Shown: positions 1 through 8,400 of the stretch, piece after piece
How positions within the stretch are numbered: the first letter of the stretch is position 1
Layout of the letters: every line of letters begins with the position of its first letter
Assembly: GCA_002705575.1 (NCBI GenBank)
Contig: PAHI01000049.1
Location: 1-11,063 of the forward strand
Reading direction: 5' to 3'
DNA: 11,063 nucleotides
Source of the DNA: Fidelibacterota bacterium
GTDB lineage: Bacteria > Marinisomatota > Marinisomatia > SCGC-AAA003-L08 > GCA-002719095
The notes under the pieces: model-generated
Seen by the model: the letters and a program-made list of their open reading frames with translations, nothing else
The model's database searches: none
What the model was told of the DNA's origin: nothing
Program-made: the position numbers and the translations under genes

Positions 1-777
1 AGTGACTTTGACGATAATAAAGCTAGAGACATTTTATTTAAAGCGAAAACTTTACAAAAAGAGATAGGCGAAATAGAAGAATCTAAAATAAGTGTAATGC
101 CTATACAAACTTTAAAACCAATAGAAGGCTCAAAAGATCCTATAACTACTGCAGCTAATATAGCTCTTAATAGCTTAAAAGGTGGTACAGAAACCTTTAG
201 TGATCTTGCTGGTGCTGACTTAAGAAATAAATATGCAAAAGAAATAAAGAATGATAAAATTAATTCTCTTGTGCCTACAGCTAATTTTTACGATGGAAAA
301 CATATATACCAACTAGTTTATACAAATGAAGACGGAGAGCTTAAAAAAGACTATGTTATAAAAGCATCAGACGATTCTTCAAATATAACTAATATTGCAC
401 AGTATTTAAGAAACACAAACACAGGTGATAGTGACATTGGAGAAAAAATGATAGCTTTTCCTATATTTACAAAATTTGCACAACTAAGTGGTATACAAGA
501 TGCAATTCCAGATGAAACAGGCCCACTACCAAACATACCAGGACTTAGCTCAGAAGCACAGCTAAACTATGTAAAAAAAGATATAGACATACCAGGTGCT
601 GAAAGTATTCAAAAGATATTAAAAGTTGAAATAAACGAAAATGAAAATATTTACTATTTATTAGATAATAATGGAGACATTATGGTTGATAATTTTGAAC
701 AAGTAGTAAGTGCAAAAGATCTAATGACTTTAGGGCAAGAAGTAGTAAAATCTATGCAAAAAGTAAAATCACAGTAA
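1..777 (+). CDS. 3' part of a phage gene, product unrecognised (probable virion/structural protein), 5' end outside window
   Basis: The reading frame is open from the first base to the TAA at 775-777 (258 codons visible). An ATG at 97 could give a 226-residue protein. However, the 32 codons before it have no stop and read like ordinary coding sequence (SDFDDNKARDILFKAK...EIGEIEES, charged and helical), and no ribosome binding site precedes 97. I therefore treat it as internal and the gene as truncated by the window edge. The protein is hydrophilic and lacks membrane segments or a signal peptide. Its middle (about nt 280-370) looks beta-rich, with alternating hydrophobics around YDGKHIYQLVYTNEDG. 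A Pro/Gly-rich stretch follows (DETGPLPNIPG), and the C-terminus is a Lys-rich helix (QEVVKSMQKVKSQ). I recognise no domain or catalytic motif. It ends one base before the next gene, so the two are almost certainly co-transcribed. That context suggests a virion component, possibly the tail end of another very large protein, but this is inference. Confidence 0.75.
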   Translation, partial: SDFDDNKARDILFKAKTLQKEIGEIEESKISVMPIQTLKPIEGSKDPITTAANIALNSLKGGTETFSDLAGADLRNKYAKEIKNDKINSLVPTANFYDGKHIYQLVYTNEDGELKKDYVIKASDDSSNITNIAQYLRNTNTGDSDIGEKMIAFPIFTKFAQLSGIQDAIPDETGPLPNIPGLSSEAQLNYVKKDIDIPGAESIQKILKVEINENENIYYLLDNNGDIMVDNFEQVVSAKDLMTLGQEVVKSMQKVKSQ

Positions 778-778
778 T

Positions 779-3700
779 ATGGCAAATGGGAAAAATATAA
801 AATTACCACGAATTTCTGATGCATTTGCCCCCCAAGATGCGCCCTTAGATCAAAACTTATTACCTGATCCTCCCAAATCTTCAGACATAAAACTGCCAAA
901 AATAAGTGATGCTTTTGCCGCACCTAGAGATTTAGTAACACCAGGATTTGAAACCATATTTAATATATCTCCTGAAGAAAAAAGAGAAAGAGATGTTGCT
1001 AGAAAATATGGAGTTATGCCTGGGCGTGGTGTTAACATACAGGAGAGTGCAGCAGTAGCTCAAAGTAATTGGGAAAAGTGGAGAAATGGTTTTGGAAAAA
1101 TGGTTGGTACAGCCGCCACTACATTCCTAGAACCATTTGCAGATATATTTGTAGGTATACCTACAGCTGCTATAACTGGTAGAGTTGCTGGAGTTTATGA
1201 TAATCCTATTAGTAACACTCTTGATAATTTAAATGAGTATTTAAGAAGAGAATTACCTAATTATTATACACAAGCAGAAAATGATTATGGGTTTTGGAAA
1301 AGTCTTGGCACTGCTAACTTTTGGTCAGACCAAGGATTACAGGGCGTAGGCTTTTTAGCAGGCGCTATATTTAGTGGTACTTCAATTGCCGCTAGTAATG
1401 CTATAGGATATAGTGCAAAAGCTGCTAGTTTAGCTGGTATTAAATCATGGAGAAATGTAACTAATTCATTTAGATCTAGTCAGATTGGTAAAACAGCAGC
1501 AGAGTTATCAAAAGTAAGAGATTTACTAGGAAGAGTTAATTACTCTGCACAAGCAGCTAATATGTGGGGATCAGGTTTAGCCTCTGCTTTTGGAGAGGCT
1601 GGGATAGAGGCTAGAGAAACTCGTAAAAGATCCATAGACTTAATGAAAGAATTAAGAAGTTTAGGAGATGCTAGATATGCTGATTTATCTGATGATGAAA
1701 TAACAGATCTTGCAGATACTGCAGGTAATGTAGCATTTTCTTTAAATACTGCAATTGTAGGGGGATCGAATATATATCAGTTTGGTAAACTATTTTCAAG
1801 ATCATGGAAATCAACTTCTGGTAAATACCTAGATGATTTACTTGAATCTAAAATAGCTGATGGAAAACTAAGATATAAATTTAAAGATTTACCAAAAGCA
1901 TGGAAAAAATATTATGAAGTAGTAAACTGGTTTAAACGTCCAGCAGCAGAAGCTTTTGAAGAATGGTCTCAGGCATCAATAAATGTAGCATCAGAAGATT
2001 ATTTTGAAGATGTATTCTCTCCTGTGCCTTGGAAAGGACTAGAAGAACTTTTAGAGGGTAGTCTTGGTATAACTGGATCTCTTATGCGTGGGTATACAGA
2101 ATCCGCAAAGACTAAGGAGGGGCAACAAGCTATATTTTTAGGGGCTCTACTCGGTAAATTAGGTGAAGCAGGTCAATCTTTTAGAGAAGATGGTATGTCA
2201 TCTAGACAAGAGTGGTTAAAAACATATGATAGAACTGAACAACTAGCAAAAACTTTAAATTTATTAGAACCCGAAAGTAAACTATATACTTTACTTAGAG
2301 GCTTTAATGAGAGTGTTAAGTCTCAAGCAGAGTTAGATAAAGCATTAGAAGCAGGAGATATATTTAAATATAAAAATATACAAGATAGTGGTATATTTTC
2401 CTTAATTGATACCTTTATAGATGCAAATAAAATAGAAGACTTAAAATCTTTTCTTCAAGATATGGGTAAGCTATCTGAAGAAGAATTTAAAGAAGTTATA
2501 GGTATAGATCCTAAAACACAAATAAAATCTCCATCTGAACAAACTAGAATTATTGAAGAGAGAATTAAATTTATAGAAGATGAAAAACCTAGAATAGATT
2601 TATTTGTATCTACACTTGATGATACAGCAGATTTAGAAAAAGTAAATATTAGTAGATCTATTAGGTATTACTCTTATATGGCAGATACTTTAGATAAACG
2701 AGAAGAAGACTTAGCTCGAAAACTTTCTACTTTAACTGATGGAACAATAAACTGGGAAGGATTAAGAGGTTTTACACAGGACAGTGAAAAAAGAGTTAAT
2801 GTCTTTGCTGAAATGCAAGAAGCGTTTTCAAAATCTGACACATTTGTAGACTTTATAACGACCCAAGCTAATGCATGGATGACAGATTTAAATAACCTGC
2901 AAAAACTTAGAGAGTCATATCTTGAAAAAATAGAAGAGGTAACTAGTTTTGAAGCATTTGAAAAAGTAAAGAAGGCTAGTAAAGCTGTTAATAATAATAT
3001 AAAACAATCAGAAAATAAAGGGAACGTTGTAAAAAATGAAATTACTGTACAAGAAGAAGATTTAGCAAACGAACAATCAGAAGATTCTTCTGAAAAAGAA
3101 ACATTAAAACCTGTAGGAACAAAACGCCAAAGAAAACTTGCTAGACTTCAAGCTGAAAGAGAAAAGAAAATTAAAAAATTAAAAGATGACCCTGAAGAAG
3201 GTACAAAGATAATACTTGCAGAAACAGAAGAACAGTTTAATAAACTGAGATCTGAAATGCAAGAACAAGAAAATAAAAGAATAAAAGCCCAAAAAGCTAA
3301 AAGTGACCAAAGAGAACAACAACAAAAAGCAAAAGAAGATGAAAAAAGTTTTGACACATTTAAATTTGTAAAACAAAGGGTCTCAGAACTTCTAGACGAA
3401 GAAATTGATGAGTTAGTAGCTGCAGAAGAAGCAGGAGTAGATTATGACCTAACTAGAAATGAAAAAATAGGAGACCTGCTTGCTGCAAATGATAATAAAC
3501 CTTTAAAAGTTAGGTATAGAGGTAAGAAAGGTATTCTCTTTAAAGATTACTATACTATGGGAGAAACTGTAATAAAATTTGACAAAAGTGGTGTAGAATT
3601 AGTTATGGGGCAAAATTTAGACGAAGATACTTTAGCTGACCATGATATAGAATTAATGTTAGACCAAGGCGAAGTTATTTCTGAAGCTGATAAACAACCA

Positions 3701-5422
3701 TTAGTAGAAGACGCAGGAATAGATGAGGGTAATACTGAATCTATTGAAGATAAAGAAAAAATAGTAGATTCAGATACATTTGAAGTAAATAGCGCAGACA
3801 CTAAAGATTCTGCACAGATTTCTGCTCAAAGTAATATAGAAAATCCTACAAATGAGGATGTATCAGAAACAAATGATGAAAATAATAAGGGACAATCAGA
3901 TACTTATAAAGAAGATACTACAGTTTCCTTATCTAATATGCAATCTTTAGCTTGGAAATCTGATAATCATAGGACTAATTATGGTCTTACAGACCCACCC
4001 AATCCTGATATAACAAATTTTTTAGAAAACAAAAACAATAAAGACGGTCTTGAGATTACATTTAAAATAGATTTAGATGATCCTCAGATTAAAGATATAA
4101 AAGAAATGCAATCTATTGCAGATAAGCTAAACCAAGGTAAATCTATAACAGAAGAAGAACTTGGTAAGTTAGCAATAGTTGCAGAAATAAAAGATAAAGA
4201 CGGTAAAATATATAAAGCATATTTACATAGATCAGATTATGTAAACAAACATATAGAACCAACTAAAGAAGCACAAGAAGCTGCTAAAAAACTTAATATG
4301 AATGATCGAAAGATAATTTATAAAAATTGGCAGAATGGTAAAAGCACTAAAACTACAATAAAAGAAGTTACTAGAGGACATTTAGTAACTAATAAAGATA
4401 TTCCTAATACACCAAAAGATAAAAAACAAAAAGTTAAAGATATATTAGATAAAGGTGAAACAGGTGTTGGCTTTATGCCACCTAAAATATCCATAGCAGC
4501 TAATGGTATATATATAGATGAAAATAATGAACAAACATTTAAAAATCTAAACGGTACATATTTAACACTTAAAAAAGACGATATTGATGGGGCAGTATTT
4601 ATTGAAGTTACTGCAGCTAATGGGCAACCTTTCCCTTTAAGAGTATTTACAGAGGATTTAAATGAATATACCGCTGAATTTATATATAAATTATATAGAC
4701 AAGCTTTACTAGATCATAATGGTGATATAACAAAAAGTATGAGTCTTGAGTTTTATAATAATTTATTATCTGAAGATCCAAATGCAGATATAATAAATAG
4801 CCTATTAATAGATGTAGTAGAACAATTTAGGCCATCTCAAAATGTGGGCCCTACTTACAGACAAGTATTAGATCTTCTTATTTTCCAAGGGCCTGGGACA
4901 AAATCAAAAGTTTCTCCTACACTTGTAGTAGGTAGAAATGAATTAAAATTTGGTGAAAAAAAATATGATACAAAAAAGGTAATAGATAATGAGTCAGAGA
5001 TAGTATCCTGGTTGAAAAATAATAAAAGATATCATGTAAATAAAGAATTTATAAATAGTAAGGTAACAAATAATGCATATAATAATTGGCTAGTAGACAA
5101 TAATATTATATACACGGATGCAATTGTTGGTAACACAACAACAGGGTCTTTATTTGTACAGCCTACAGTTAGATATAATCCTTTAAAAGAAGAAATAGAA
5201 AGTGAACCTAAATTAAAAGATGTAGCTCAACAGATAGACCCAAAAGATTTACCATCTGATTTAAAGAAAAGTTTAGATAAACAACAAGGTAAAGGTATTA
5301 ATACTGATAACTTACAAAATCTAGCAGGAGTACGTACTCCATATGATATGTCAGACCAGGGTATACAAATTAGCACTGATAATGATTTAAAAAATTCTTT
5401 AGACAATCAAACTTGTAAATAA
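779..5422 (+). CDS. Giant multi-domain phage protein, 1547 aa, probable virion cargo/ejection protein of crAss-like type
   Basis: This gene is complete, from ATG at 779 to TAA at 5420-5422. The start is supported by its position one base after the previous stop and by the conserved-looking N-terminus. Visible layout: residues 7-17 and 37-47 are a duplicated motif (IKLP-K/R-ISDAFA). Residues about 108-134 and 186-210 are Gly/Ala-rich and hydrophobic. Residues about 210-740 are mostly helical and charged. Residues 782-856 form a Lys/Glu/Gln coiled coil. Residues 977-1048 are an acidic Ser/Thr/Asn linker. Residues about 1060-1470 are folded mixed alpha/beta (for example NGQPFPLRVFTEDL and NNWLVDNNIIYTDAIVG), and residues 1494-1502 and 1536-1544 are a second duplicated motif. 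I see no enzyme signature. The size, architecture and adjacency to the giant polymerase resemble the large capsid-cargo proteins beside the RNA polymerase gene in crAss-like phages. That role is inference. Alternatives are a scaffold or an internal structural protein. Confidence 0.85.
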   Translation: MANGKNIKLPRISDAFAPQDAPLDQNLLPDPPKSSDIKLPKISDAFAAPRDLVTPGFETIFNISPEEKRERDVARKYGVMPGRGVNIQESAAVAQSNWEKWRNGFGKMVGTAATTFLEPFADIFVGIPTAAITGRVAGVYDNPISNTLDNLNEYLRRELPNYYTQAENDYGFWKSLGTANFWSDQGLQGVGFLAGAIFSGTSIAASNAIGYSAKAASLAGIKSWRNVTNSFRSSQIGKTAAELSKVRDLLGRVNYSAQAANMWGSGLASAFGEAGIEARETRKRSIDLMKELRSLGDARYADLSDDEITDLADTAGNVAFSLNTAIVGGSNIYQFGKLFSRSWKSTSGKYLDDLLESKIADGKLRYKFKDLPKAWKKYYEVVNWFKRPAAEAFEEWSQASINVASEDYFEDVFSPVPWKGLEELLEGSLGITGSLMRGYTESAKTKEGQQAIFLGALLGKLGEAGQSFREDGMSSRQEWLKTYDRTEQLAKTLNLLEPESKLYTLLRGFNESVKSQAELDKALEAGDIFKYKNIQDSGIFSLIDTFIDANKIEDLKSFLQDMGKLSEEEFKEVIGIDPKTQIKSPSEQTRIIEERIKFIEDEKPRIDLFVSTLDDTADLEKVNISRSIRYYSYMADTLDKREEDLARKLSTLTDGTINWEGLRGFTQDSEKRVNVFAEMQEAFSKSDTFVDFITTQANAWMTDLNNLQKLRESYLEKIEEVTSFEAFEKVKKASKAVNNNIKQSENKGNVVKNEITVQEEDLANEQSEDSSEKETLKPVGTKRQRKLARLQAEREKKIKKLKDDPEEGTKIILAETEEQFNKLRSEMQEQENKRIKAQKAKSDQREQQQKAKEDEKSFDTFKFVKQRVSELLDEEIDELVAAEEAGVDYDLTRNEKIGDLLAANDNKPLKVRYRGKKGILFKDYYTMGETVIKFDKSGVELVMGQNLDEDTLADHDIELMLDQGEVISEADKQPLVEDAGIDEGNTESIEDKEKIVDSDTFEVNSADTKDSAQISAQSNIENPTNEDVSETNDENNKGQSDTYKEDTTVSLSNMQSLAWKSDNHRTNYGLTDPPNPDITNFLENKNNKDGLEITFKIDLDDPQIKDIKEMQSIADKLNQGKSITEEELGKLAIVAEIKDKDGKIYKAYLHRSDYVNKHIEPTKEAQEAAKKLNMNDRKIIYKNWQNGKSTKTTIKEVTRGHLVTNKDIPNTPKDKKQKVKDILDKGETGVGFMPPKISIAANGIYIDENNEQTFKNLNGTYLTLKKDDIDGAVFIEVTAANGQPFPLRVFTEDLNEYTAEFIYKLYRQALLDHNGDITKSMSLEFYNNLLSEDPNADIINSLLIDVVEQFRPSQNVGPTYRQVLDLLIFQGPGTKSKVSPTLVVGRNELKFGEKKYDTKKVIDNESEIVSWLKNNKRYHVNKEFINSKVTNNAYNNWLVDNNIIYTDAIVGNTTTGSLFVQPTVRYNPLKEEIESEPKLKDVAQQIDPKDLPSDLKKSLDKQQGKGINTDNLQNLAGVRTPYDMSDQGIQISTDNDLKNSLDNQTCK
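797..919 (+). repeat. Duplicated 11-residue N-terminal motif, IKLP(K/R)ISDAFA, in the 1547-aa protein
   Basis: The copies lie at nt 797-829 (residues 7-17) and nt 887-919 (residues 37-47), exactly 30 residues apart. Ten of 11 residues are identical and the other is Arg/Lys. The codons differ at several synonymous positions (tta/ctg, att/ata, tct/agt, gca/gct). The protein motif has therefore been kept while the DNA diverged, which argues for a selected short linear motif and not a recent DNA duplication. The sequence between them is Pro/Asp-rich and probably disordered. A docking or packaging signal is a reasonable guess but is not shown by the sequence. Confidence 0.85.
1100..1408 (+). other. 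Gly/Ala-rich hydrophobic segments in the 1547-aa protein
   Basis: Residues 108-134 (MVGTAATTFLEPFADIFVGI then PTAAITG) and residues 186-210 (GLQGVGFLAGAIFSGTSIAA then SNAIG) are clearly more hydrophobic than the rest of this charged protein. The second is the better candidate for a membrane-interacting helix. Both contain Gly/Ala-rich small-residue patterns like those of phage ejection proteins that insert into or cross the host envelope. The first contains Glu, Pro and Asp and is unlikely to be a stable transmembrane helix. Neither is an N-terminal signal peptide. Confidence 0.45.
3122..3346 (+). other. Long charged coiled-coil segment in the 1547-aa protein
   Basis: Residues 782-856 are almost entirely Lys, Arg, Glu, Gln and Ala with periodic Leu/Ile (for example RQRKLARLQAEREKKIKKLK) and then a Gln/Lys/Glu run ending near residue 856. 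There is one Pro, in a short DDPEEG break. This is the classic look of a single long helix or coiled coil and suggests a rod or an oligomerisation region. A hydrophilic low-complexity stretch (residues about 745-780) precedes it. Confidence 0.75.
3707..3922 (+). other. Acidic, probably disordered linker in the 1547-aa protein
   Basis: Residues 977-1048 are dominated by Asp, Glu, Ser, Thr and Asn with few hydrophobics (for example DVSETNDENNKGQSDTYKED). This stretch separates the helical/coiled-coil N-terminal two thirds from the folded C-terminal third. It could serve as a flexible hinge for a protein that must unfold or thread through a portal, or as a proteolytic processing region. The composition is seen directly; the roles are inference. 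Confidence 0.65.
5258..5410 (+). repeat. Duplicated 9-residue C-terminal motif, DLK(K/N)SLD(K/N)Q, in the 1547-aa protein
   Basis: The copies are at nt 5258-5284 (residues 1494-1502) and nt 5384-5410 (residues 1536-1544), 42 residues apart. They differ only by Lys/Asn at two positions, with synonymous differences elsewhere (agt/tct, gat/gac). The second copy is followed by only three residues (TCK) before the stop. The stretch between is hydrophilic. Together with the N-terminal pair, both ends of the protein carry a two-copy short motif. Confidence 0.75.
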
Positions 5423-5424
5423 TG
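5420..5424 (+). other. TAATG stop/start overlap linking the 1547-aa protein gene to the RNA polymerase gene
   Basis: The TAA stop (5420-5422) shares its last A with the ATG start (5422-5424) of the next gene. No purine-rich Shine-Dalgarno sequence lies in the roughly 20 bases upstream (which read caatcaaacttgtaa). Initiation here probably depends on termination-reinitiation coupling by the ribosome that finishes the upstream gene. The preceding junction, TAATATG at 775-781, is similar and also lacks a Shine-Dalgarno sequence. Confidence 0.8.
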
Positions 5425-8400
5425 GCGTGTAATTTTGTAATTAAAAATAATAAAGTAGAAAGTGCTACAACTAATTCAGGAAAACCCTCTGTATTATTTC
5501 CTCAGTTAAAGAATATAAATGATAATAACGATGAGTTAGCAAGAAACTTATATGCAGTAACTGAAACTAAAGAGTTTAAAGACTGGTTTAAAGGTTCTAC
5601 ATCTGTTAATAATGTAGGAGAGCCAGAACTTAGAGGTGAATTCTACACTAATAAAGAAGGAGAAACTTGGTGGGCAAAAGCAACTAATAAAAAAGATGGT
5701 ACAGATAAATTTCCATTTGGTTTAAATAGAGTGGCAGGACTAACAGCAGCTCAAGTAAATGATATTGCAAACTTTACATATGCCTATATAATGAATAATG
5801 TTGAAAACTTAGAAAGTATAAATTATAAACAAGAAGTTTTAAACGTTATAGCAGGTTTAAATAATGAATATTTAAAGATAGGCGATACAAATAGATTAGC
5901 AATAATAAGTATTCTACAAGAAGATTTAAATTTTATAGGTAAAAAAGAAATAGATAAGAATTCTAAATTTTTAAAACTAATAGAAAATAGATTAAAGCAA
6001 GATGGTTTTGTAGAAACAGAAGTAGCTGAAGAAGAAGTCTCTGAACAAGATGCTACATCACCTATAAACATAAAAACAAAGTATTTAATGTCACCAAAGG
6101 GTAAAGCATCTGTAACATTTAAATTGATGCTTAGATCAACAATGAGTGATACTTTAAAAAATAAAACATTAGGAACCCCTGAAATTATAAACTATAATGA
6201 TGTATATAATTTATTACTCAGAGAATTAGCAGGTGAATTACCGTCTGAAGAAAATATGGATGTATATGATATTTACATAGAAAAATTACGAAAACTTGAA
6301 ACTCAATATCCATATTTAAATAATATAATAAATAGATTAGAAAAATCTCCGGATCATATAAAAACTCAGTTTGTAAATACACTAGCATTAGAAAAAATAA
6401 TTTATACACAAACACTTTACTCGGGAAGTAAAGGAAATAGACAATACAAAATAGGTAAACCCAACTCACAAACACAATCTGAACTAATTAGAGATGAATG
6501 GACTGAAGCATTTAAATCTAAAATATTTAAGTACAATACAAATGCTAACCTTATATTAAATGATGATATAGATTTATCAAAAATAAAAGATAAGTATAAG
6601 AGAGTAATGGAGAATATTAATAATGTAATTAATAATAAACCAAAACAACATACTATAGTAAAACAAGTTACAGATTTATTTAATATGATTGGGATTGAAG
6701 TAAACCCTAAAGTTTTAACTTCTGACTTTTCAAATTTACCAGAATTATTAAAATTCTTAGCCCCATCTCAAGGAGGTATGGGGTATGTATTTACAACAGA
6801 AATACCTAAAATTATAACAGCATATACAGTAAGAGATAAAAAACGTAAAGATGTTATTAAAATAAAAGATATAGATTTGCCTATAAAAAATGAAAAATCT
6901 GTTCTTAAATTAGCAGAGCTCGAATCTAAATATAGAATTGAGTTATTAGATAATAGTGTTCTTGGCCCTGAAGGTTCTATGTATTGGGGATTTAATGATT
7001 ATAGTTGGATGTCTCAAGTATTAGATACAATAGAAAAAGATCCTAGTTATTTAAATAAACTAGCTAGCATACCTTATAATGCAAATTCTGAATGGATACA
7101 GCACTTACAAAATGAAGGAACTATATCAAGATCTATCTTTATGCAAATGAAAAAAGATAGTAAATATACAGGTTTAAAATATTTTAATTTACAAGAAGCA
7201 GATCAACTAGCCGATAGAATATCACGGGTTGCAAATGGAGAACATATACTTATGACTCCAGGTAATTCTAGAACTTTATATACTTTAAAATTATTTGAAA
7301 AAAATGGTAATGCTGTTTATAATAGTAGTGATGTAAATATTACATACAATAAAGAAAAAAATAGTTATGATTTTGAATATTTAAATGGTAATGAAAATAA
7401 ATTAATAGAAAGATTTAAAGGGTATATACTAGATGAATTTGGTGCCATGGATACCGCATATCAACATGTTTTTGAAGGTAAGCTACCTAAAGATAAACAA
7501 ATACTTTATTATCACTATGATGAAACTGGCAATGAAAGAGATACTAATGGTGTTCCAACTGGTAATGCTTTTAAACATACTCTATTTCCAGAATTAAGTT
7601 ATGGAGGCAGCGAGTCAAAAGGGTTTTACTATACCGCAGGAGAAAAAAGAGGCAAACCTATATATGATAAAGAGATGCTCTCTAATGAAAAAATTGTAAA
7701 TTTAATAAAAAGACAATTTGAAAAATATGCTATAGAACAAATAAATATTGCAGTAGAAAATGAATTAATAACAAAAGATCTTACTAAAAATCAACAGCTA
7801 GCAGCGAATATACTTAGTAAAAGTCATTTTAATAATTTAGGAGATTTATTAATTGGAAGAGTAATGGCTGACTATGTATACTCAAGTATTGTAGCTAATG
7901 TAGAATCTACAAAATTATTTTTAGGAGATATTAGATACTATAAAAGTTTAGAAGACTTTCCAAAAAGATCTAATTTATACACTACAGCAGTTACTCATAT
8001 GCGATTTATAAAAAATCAAGTTAATCCTTTATACTTGCATGCAACAGTTAATGACATAATAGCACCATCAAAATACCTACAAGATAGAGAGGGATATGAT
8101 AAAATAAATATATCCGATGCAACTACTTGGATTACCCCTGAGTTACAAAAACAAAGAATGAAAGGCTTTGGGCAATGGACTCCTGAAGTAGAAGAAGCTT
8201 ATGAAAAATTAATGGCTGGTGAATTACAAACATCAGATATACTAAAGCTTACGCCTAGAAAAGGAACAGCACGGGGTACTGAGTTTAAAAATGGTATGCA
8301 TGTACCATACAGAGAAAAAACTGCAGAAGTTGTATTATGGCCAGGACTTATTAACGACTCTAGTTTAAAAAAATTGTATGATGAGATGCAAAGACAAGAA

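Noticed and set aside
1..15. S-D-F-D-D at the very start of the window, with DNA (agtgactttga) identical to part of the polymerase catalytic motif at 9340-9350
   Set aside because: The peptide lacks the third correctly spaced Asp, and any R-x-P-T context would lie outside the window. An 11-base match in AT-rich coding DNA is plausible by chance. I do not call a second polymerase site.
97..777. ATG at 97 as the true start of the first gene
   Set aside because: The frame is open to base 1 with coding-like sequence and no ribosome binding site precedes 97, so an internal Met is more likely. It cannot be fully excluded without upstream sequence.
654..923. Open frame on the - strand spanning the first gene junction (89 codons)
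   Set aside because: It overlaps two well-supported + strand genes, has no recognisable domain, and its position over the junction looks accidental.
5380..5440. Promoter or terminator at the junction of the two giant genes
   Set aside because: The genes overlap by one base. I see no hairpin followed by a T-run and no clear -35/-10-like or -33/-7-like pair distinguishable from the AT-rich background.
6218..6475. Hydrophobic 85-codon open frame on the - strand, resembling a small membrane protein
   Set aside because: It is antisense to the polymerase gene. The apparent hydrophobicity comes from reading Lys/Asn/Glu-rich codons backwards as Phe/Leu/Ile. There is no room for an independent promoter.
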